Shown one piece after another: positions 59,363 through 64,000 of a stretch of DNA of 64,000 nucleotides. The translations under genes and the position numbers were made by a program. This DNA comes from Streptomyces populi (GTDB taxonomy: Bacteria; Actinomycetota; Actinomycetes; Streptomycetales; Streptomycetaceae): contig NZ_KZ626870.1 in the NCBI RefSeq assembly GCF_002911015.1, positions 1-64,000 on the forward strand, given 5' to 3'. Each line of letters opens with the position of its first letter. Positions within the stretch are counted from its first letter, which is position 1. The notes under the pieces are model-generated. The model did no database searches. It was not told where the DNA came from and was given only the letters and a program-made list of their open reading frames with translations.

Positions 59363-60877
59363 TCAGCCTTCGGTGACGCCCAGCTTCTCCAGGATGAGCT
59401 CCTTGACGCGAGCCGCGTCGGCCTGGCCGCGGGTGGCCTTCATGACCGCGCCGACGAGCGCGCCGACGGCCTGGACCTTGCCGCCGCGGATCTTGTCGGC
59501 GATGCCCGGGTTCCCGGCGATGGCCTCGTCGACGGCGACGGTCAGGGCGCCCTCGTCCGAGACGACCTTCAGGCCGCGCTTCTCGACGACCTCGTCCGGG
59601 GTGCCCTCGCCGGCGAGGACGCCTTCGATGACCTGACGGGCCAGCTTGTCGTTCAGATCGCCCGCGGCGACCAGCTCGGACACCCGGGCGACCTGCGCCG
59701 GGGTGATCGGCAGGTCCTCCAGGGCCGTGCCCGACTCGTTGGCGCTGCGGGCCAGCTCACCCATCCACCACTTGCGGGCGGAGGCGGAGTCGGCGCCGGC
59801 CTCGATCGTCGCGACGATCGAGTCGATGGCACCGGCGTTGAGCATCGACTGCATGTCGTGGGCGTTGACGTCCCACTCCTCGCGCAGCCGGTTGCGGCGG
59901 GCCAGCGGCTGCTCGGGCAGCCCGGCGCGCAGCTCCTCGACCCACTCACGGGACGGGGCGACGGGAACGAGGTCGGGCTCCGGGAAGTACCGGTAGTCCT
60001 CCGCCTCCTCCTTCACGCGGCCCGAGGTCGTGGACCCGGTGTCCTCGTGGAAGTGGCGGGTCTCCTGGATGATCGTGCCGCCCGAGTTCAGCACCGCGGC
60101 GTGGCGCTGGATCTCGAAGCGGGCGGCCCGCTCCACGGAACGCAGGGAGTTGACGTTCTTCGTCTCGGAGCGCGTGCCGAACTTCTCCCGCCCGTGCGGG
60201 CGCAGGGAGAGGTTCACGTCGCAGCGCATCTGCCCCATCTCCATGCGGGCCTCCGACACGCCGAGCGCCCGGATGAGTTCGCGCAGTTCGGCGACGTACG
60301 CCTTGGCGACCTCGGGGGCCCGCTCGCCCGCGCCCTGGATGGGCTTGGTGACGATCTCGATGAGGGGGATGCCCGCGCGGTTGTAGTCGAGCAGGGAGTG
60401 CGAGGCGCCGTGGATGCGGCCGGTGGCACCGCCGACGTGCGTCGACTTGCCGGTGTCCTCCTCCATGTGGGCGCGCTCGATCTCCACGCGGAAGACCTCG
60501 CCGTCCTCCAGCTGGACGTCCAGGTAGCCGTTGAAGGCGATCGGCTCGTCGTACTGCGAGGTCTGGAAGTTCTTCGGCATGTCCGGATAGAAGTAGTTCT
60601 TCCGGGCGAAGCGGCACCACTCGGCGATCTCGCAGTGCAGCGCGAGGCCGATCTTGATGGCGGACTCCACACCGGTCGCGTTGACGACCGGGAGGGCGCC
60701 GGGCATGCCGAGGCAGGTCGGGCAGGTCTGCGAGTTGGGCTCGGCGCCCAGCTCGGTCGAACAGCCGCAGAACATCTTCGTCTTGGTGCCGAGTTCGACA
60801 TGGACCTCGAGGCCCATGACGGGGTCGTACGACGCGAGCGCGTCCTCGTACGACACCAGGTCGATCGTGGTGGTCAC
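59363..60877 (-). CDS. gatB: Asp-tRNA(Asn)/Glu-tRNA(Gln) amidotransferase subunit B
   Basis: 504 residues. It binds misacylated tRNA and phosphorylates the side-chain carboxyl, which is then amidated with ammonia from GatA. Markers: VMGLEVHVELGTKTKMFCGC, with the zinc-type cysteines completed by TCPTCLGMPGALP, KNYFYPDMPKNFQTSQYD, GIPLIEIVTKP, MRCDVNLSLRP and the YqeY-like tail ending LVGAVMKATRGQADAARVKELILEKLG. GTG 60877 follows GAGGGAAG. It is separated from gatA by an 80-residue membrane protein gene, unlike the usual adjacent gatCAB. Confidence 0.96.
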   Translation of the reverse strand: MTTTIDLVSYEDALASYDPVMGLEVHVELGTKTKMFCGCSTELGAEPNSQTCPTCLGMPGALPVVNATGVESAIKIGLALHCEIAEWCRFARKNYFYPDMPKNFQTSQYDEPIAFNGYLDVQLEDGEVFRVEIERAHMEEDTGKSTHVGGATGRIHGASHSLLDYNRAGIPLIEIVTKPIQGAGERAPEVAKAYVAELRELIRALGVSEARMEMGQMRCDVNLSLRPHGREKFGTRSETKNVNSLRSVERAARFEIQRHAAVLNSGGTIIQETRHFHEDTGSTTSGRVKEEAEDYRYFPEPDLVPVAPSREWVEELRAGLPEQPLARRNRLREEWDVNAHDMQSMLNAGAIDSIVATIEAGADSASARKWWMGELARSANESGTALEDLPITPAQVARVSELVAAGDLNDKLARQVIEGVLAGEGTPDEVVEKRGLKVVSDEGALTVAVDEAIAGNPGIADKIRGGKVQAVGALVGAVMKATRGQADAARVKELILEKLGVTEG

Positions 60878-60893
60878 GGTGAAAACTTCCCTC

Positions 60894-61132
60894 TCAGCCC
60901 AGCAGGACGTCGTCGTCGCCCAGGCGCTTGAGCTCCCGGTAGAGGATGGCGAGGCCGGTGACGATGGCGGCGGCGGACAGGGCCGCGTCGATGAGGCGCA
61001 GCGTGTCGTTCTCCTTGCGGGCCTTCTTGACCTGCTTGGCGACACCGATGGCACCGAACGCCGTGCCCGCCATGGACAGATACGTGCCGGACTTGGACTT
61101 CTTGAAGCCCTTGGCCTTGGACATTGCCTTGC

Positions 61133-61136
<4 letters not shown>
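60894..61136 (-). CDS. Small membrane protein inserted in the gat operon
   Basis: 80 residues: a very basic start (MSKAMSKAKGFKKSKSGTYL), a helix GTAFGAIGVAKQVKKARKEN, one hydrophobic helix LIDAALSAAAIVTGLAILYRE and an acidic end GDDDVLLG. GTG 61136 overlaps the gatA TGA stop (GTGA), so it is translationally coupled to gatA; gatB follows 16 bp later. Its place inside the amidotransferase operon implies coexpression with translation genes, but no function is known. A second ATG (codon 5) is an alternative start. Confidence 0.85.
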
Positions 61137-62638
<1,502 letters not shown>

Positions 62639-62643
62639 GGTGA

Positions 62644-62940
62644 TTAGTCCTCCCCCAGGATCTGCGGCACCTTGAAACGCTGCTGCTCCTGGGCCGGGGC
62701 GCCGGAGAGCGCCTGCTCGGGGGTGAGCGACGGACGGACCTCGTCCACGCGCATGACGTTCGTCAGCGGCAGCGGATGAGAGGTCGGCGGTACGTCTTGG
62801 TCGGCGACCTCGCTGACGCGGGCGACCGCGCCGATGATGTCGTCCAGCTGGCCTGCGAAGTGGTCGAGCTCTTCGCCCTTCAGCTCCAGACGCGCCAGCC
62901 GTGCGAGGTGGGCGACCTCCTCGCGCGTGATGCCAGGCAT
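62644..62940 (-). CDS. gatC: Amidotransferase subunit C
   Basis: 98 residues: MPGITREEVAHLARLARLEL, FAGQLDDIIGAVARVSEV, and the extended C-terminal belt LPLTNVMRVDEVRPSL ... RFKVPQIL that wraps the GatA-GatB interface. It stabilises the complex. ATG 62940 follows AGAGGA. It is the first gene of the gatC-gatA-(80 residue)-gatB operon; a TAGGAT -10 candidate lies at 62980-62985 on the - strand. Confidence 0.95.
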   Translation of the reverse strand: MPGITREEVAHLARLARLELKGEELDHFAGQLDDIIGAVARVSEVADQDVPPTSHPLPLTNVMRVDEVRPSLTPEQALSGAPAQEQQRFKVPQILGED

Positions 62941-63262
62941 GCAGCGATCCTCTGGGGTGAGTGCGTGTGGTTTGGCCCAATCCTATGGGGCCCGGGCCGA
63001 TGCCCGCGCCCGGGTTTGCCCTGGGGGCGGGGACTTCCCGGCCCGCGGCCGGACGTTCCCCGCCCGCGCCGCCGCCCGTGACTGTCTCCCGGGCAGGTGG
63101 GCTCTCTCCGGGGTGTCCCGCCGTCGGCGGCCGCGCGTCCGTGGGACGCACGGCCGATCGCCGCCGACGGCGATACGCCCGAACGGGAGAGCCCGGCTTG
63201 TCGGACGGGGACGAACGGGTGGTGCGTGGGTGGGGGAACACCCGGCCGGAGGCCGGGGACGG
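62941..63262. other. Intergenic region gatC / EAL gene
   Basis: 322 bp. It contains the gatC promoter (candidate -10 at 62980-62985), a large hairpin at 63120-63171, and a short CCCGGCC-GGA-GGCCGGG hairpin (63241-63257) next to the EAL gene stop. No coding sequence is convincing. Confidence 0.55.
63120..63171. other. Two-level hairpin
   Basis: Outer arms GCCGTCGGCGGC (63120-63131) and GCCGCCGACGGC (63160-63171) are perfect; inside lies GCGTCC-GTG-GGACGC (63135-63149). It lies about 90 nt after the EAL gene stop and 180 nt before gatC, so it may be a terminator of the EAL gene or a structured RNA. Confidence 0.5.
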
Positions 63263-64000
63263 CTACTCCGCCGCGGGCAGCGCGGCGCGCGGGCGCTGCC
63301 AGCCGCGGACGCCCCGGGCCAGCAGCCACGCCGTGGCCTCCTCGGGCGGCATCGCCGCGGCGACCAGCCACCCCTGGACGGCGTCGCAGCCCAGGTCCCG
63401 CAGCCGCTCCCACGTCTCGTCGTCCTCGACGCCCTCCGCCACGACGAGGAGCCCCAGGGAATGGGCGAGGTCGACGGTGCAGCGCACGATCTCGGCGTCC
63501 TCCGCGTCCACGGCGAGCCGTGCGACGAACGAACGGTCGATCTTCAGCTCGCTGACCGGGAGCCGGCGCAGATGGACCAGGGAGGAGTAACCGGTGCCGA
63601 AGTCGTCCAGCGACATCTTCACGCCGTGCCCGGTGAGAGCCGCGAGGGTGTCGGCGGCACGCTGCGGGTCCTCCAGGAGCACGTGCTCCGTTATCTCCAG
63701 TTGGAGCGCTCCCGCGGGGACTCCGTGCCGGGCCAGACGGGCGGCGACGGCACCGGCGAAGCCCGGCGTGTGGACGTCGCGGGGCGACACGTTGACCGCG
63801 ACCGGCACGTACAGCCCCTGCGCACGCCAGCGCGCGACCTGTCCGAGGGCCGTCTCCAGGACGTACTCGGTGAGGTGGGGCATCAGCCCGGACGACTCGG
63901 CGATGGCGATGAACTCGTCCGGCGGCACCTTGCCGCGCTCGGGGTGCACCCAGCGGACCAGGGCCTCCAGTCCGGCCACCTGTCCGTCGAAGCGGACCTT
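63263..64000 (-). CDS. EAL-domain c-di-GMP phosphodiesterase, 5' part outside window
   Basis: The last 245 residues of a larger protein; the frame is open through the right edge. The EAL domain is complete in its catalytic set: AGLEALVRW, VAVNVSPRDV, LEITEHVLLED, MSLDDFGTGYSSL, ELKIDRSF and VVAEGVEDDE, so active c-di-GMP hydrolysis to pGpG is expected. Synteny beside gatC suggests the orthologue of S. coelicolor RmdB, a membrane GGDEF-EAL phosphodiesterase affecting sporulation; the N-terminal part needed to confirm this is outside. Together with cdgE, the window encodes one likely producer and one likely degrader of c-di-GMP. Confidence 0.92.
   Translation of the reverse strand, partial: KVRFDGQVAGLEALVRWVHPERGKVPPDEFIAIAESSGLMPHLTEYVLETALGQVARWRAQGLYVPVAVNVSPRDVHTPGFAGAVAARLARHGVPAGALQLEITEHVLLEDPQRAADTLAALTGHGVKMSLDDFGTGYSSLVHLRRLPVSELKIDRSFVARLAVDAEDAEIVRCTVDLAHSLGLLVVAEGVEDDETWERLRDLGCDAVQGWLVAAAMPPEEATAWLLARGVRGWQRPRAALPAAE

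Overview
The window is a piece of a high-GC actinobacterial chromosome, almost certainly Streptomyces. Third codon positions are nearly all G or C, GTG starts are common, and the content is typical: LAL-type LuxR regulators, secreted glycosidases, c-di-GMP enzymes and small conserved actinobacterial proteins. From memory, the gene order (accB ... cimA, urease, ilvE, leuB, put genes, serA, ilvC, ilvH, ilvB, cdgE ... gatB, gatA, gatC, EAL protein) matches the S. coelicolor SCO5535 to SCO5495 core interval; this needs a synteny check. I see no insertion sequence, phage, CRISPR array, rRNA or tRNA gene.

Layout. 1-4.4 kb: 3' part of an acyl-CoA carboxylase beta subunit, a YceI protein, a Gly-rich membrane protein and a small membrane protein. 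4.4-9.6 kb: divergent secreted glycosidases (GH3 and GH30-ricin). 9.7-11.5 kb: citramalate synthase cimA with an Ile-containing leader peptide and attenuator. 11.6-17.6 kb: TetR regulator, agmatine deiminase, a divergent urease (ureC and fused ureAB) and a divergently transcribed NCS1 permease carrying a frameshift; a perfect operator-like palindrome lies between ureAB and the permease. 17.7-20.1 kb: KamA-like radical SAM enzyme and a membrane protein. 20.2-22.7 kb: ilvE and leuB. 22.8-26.3 kb: Tat lipoprotein phosphatase, a 43-residue protein, an alpha/beta hydrolase and a DUF5988-type protein. 26.4-30.4 kb: proline catabolism (ProDH, P5CDH) with a divergent PucR-type regulator. 30.5-35.6 kb: MocR-type regulator and MFS pair, then TetR and MFS drug-efflux pair. 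35.8-38.7 kb: LAL regulator. 38.8-44.5 kb: serA, ilvC, ilvH, ilvB and the ilvB leader/attenuator. 44.5-47.8 kb: cdgE. 48.0-54.4 kb: dehydrogenase, aldo/keto reductase, PQQ sugar dehydrogenase, second LAL regulator. 54.6-59.3 kb: small proteins, acidic membrane proteins, GNAT and MMPL transporter. 59.4-62.9 kb: gatC-gatA-small membrane protein-gatB. 63.3-64 kb: truncated EAL phosphodiesterase.

The unifying theme is amino-acid and nitrogen metabolism. cimA, ilvE, leuB, ilvB/H/C and serA make branched-chain amino acids and serine; two of these transcripts have visible peptide-leader attenuators. The put genes, agmatine deiminase and urease-like genes release nitrogen. The most unusual locus is the urease-like operon: its metal ligands are intact, but the catalytic flap cysteine and a substrate-binding loop have been replaced, no nickel accessory genes are adjacent, and it is linked to agmatine deiminase, a TetR gene and a transporter. 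It may act on a substrate other than urea. Long open frames antisense to real genes are frequent because of the GC bias and were left out.
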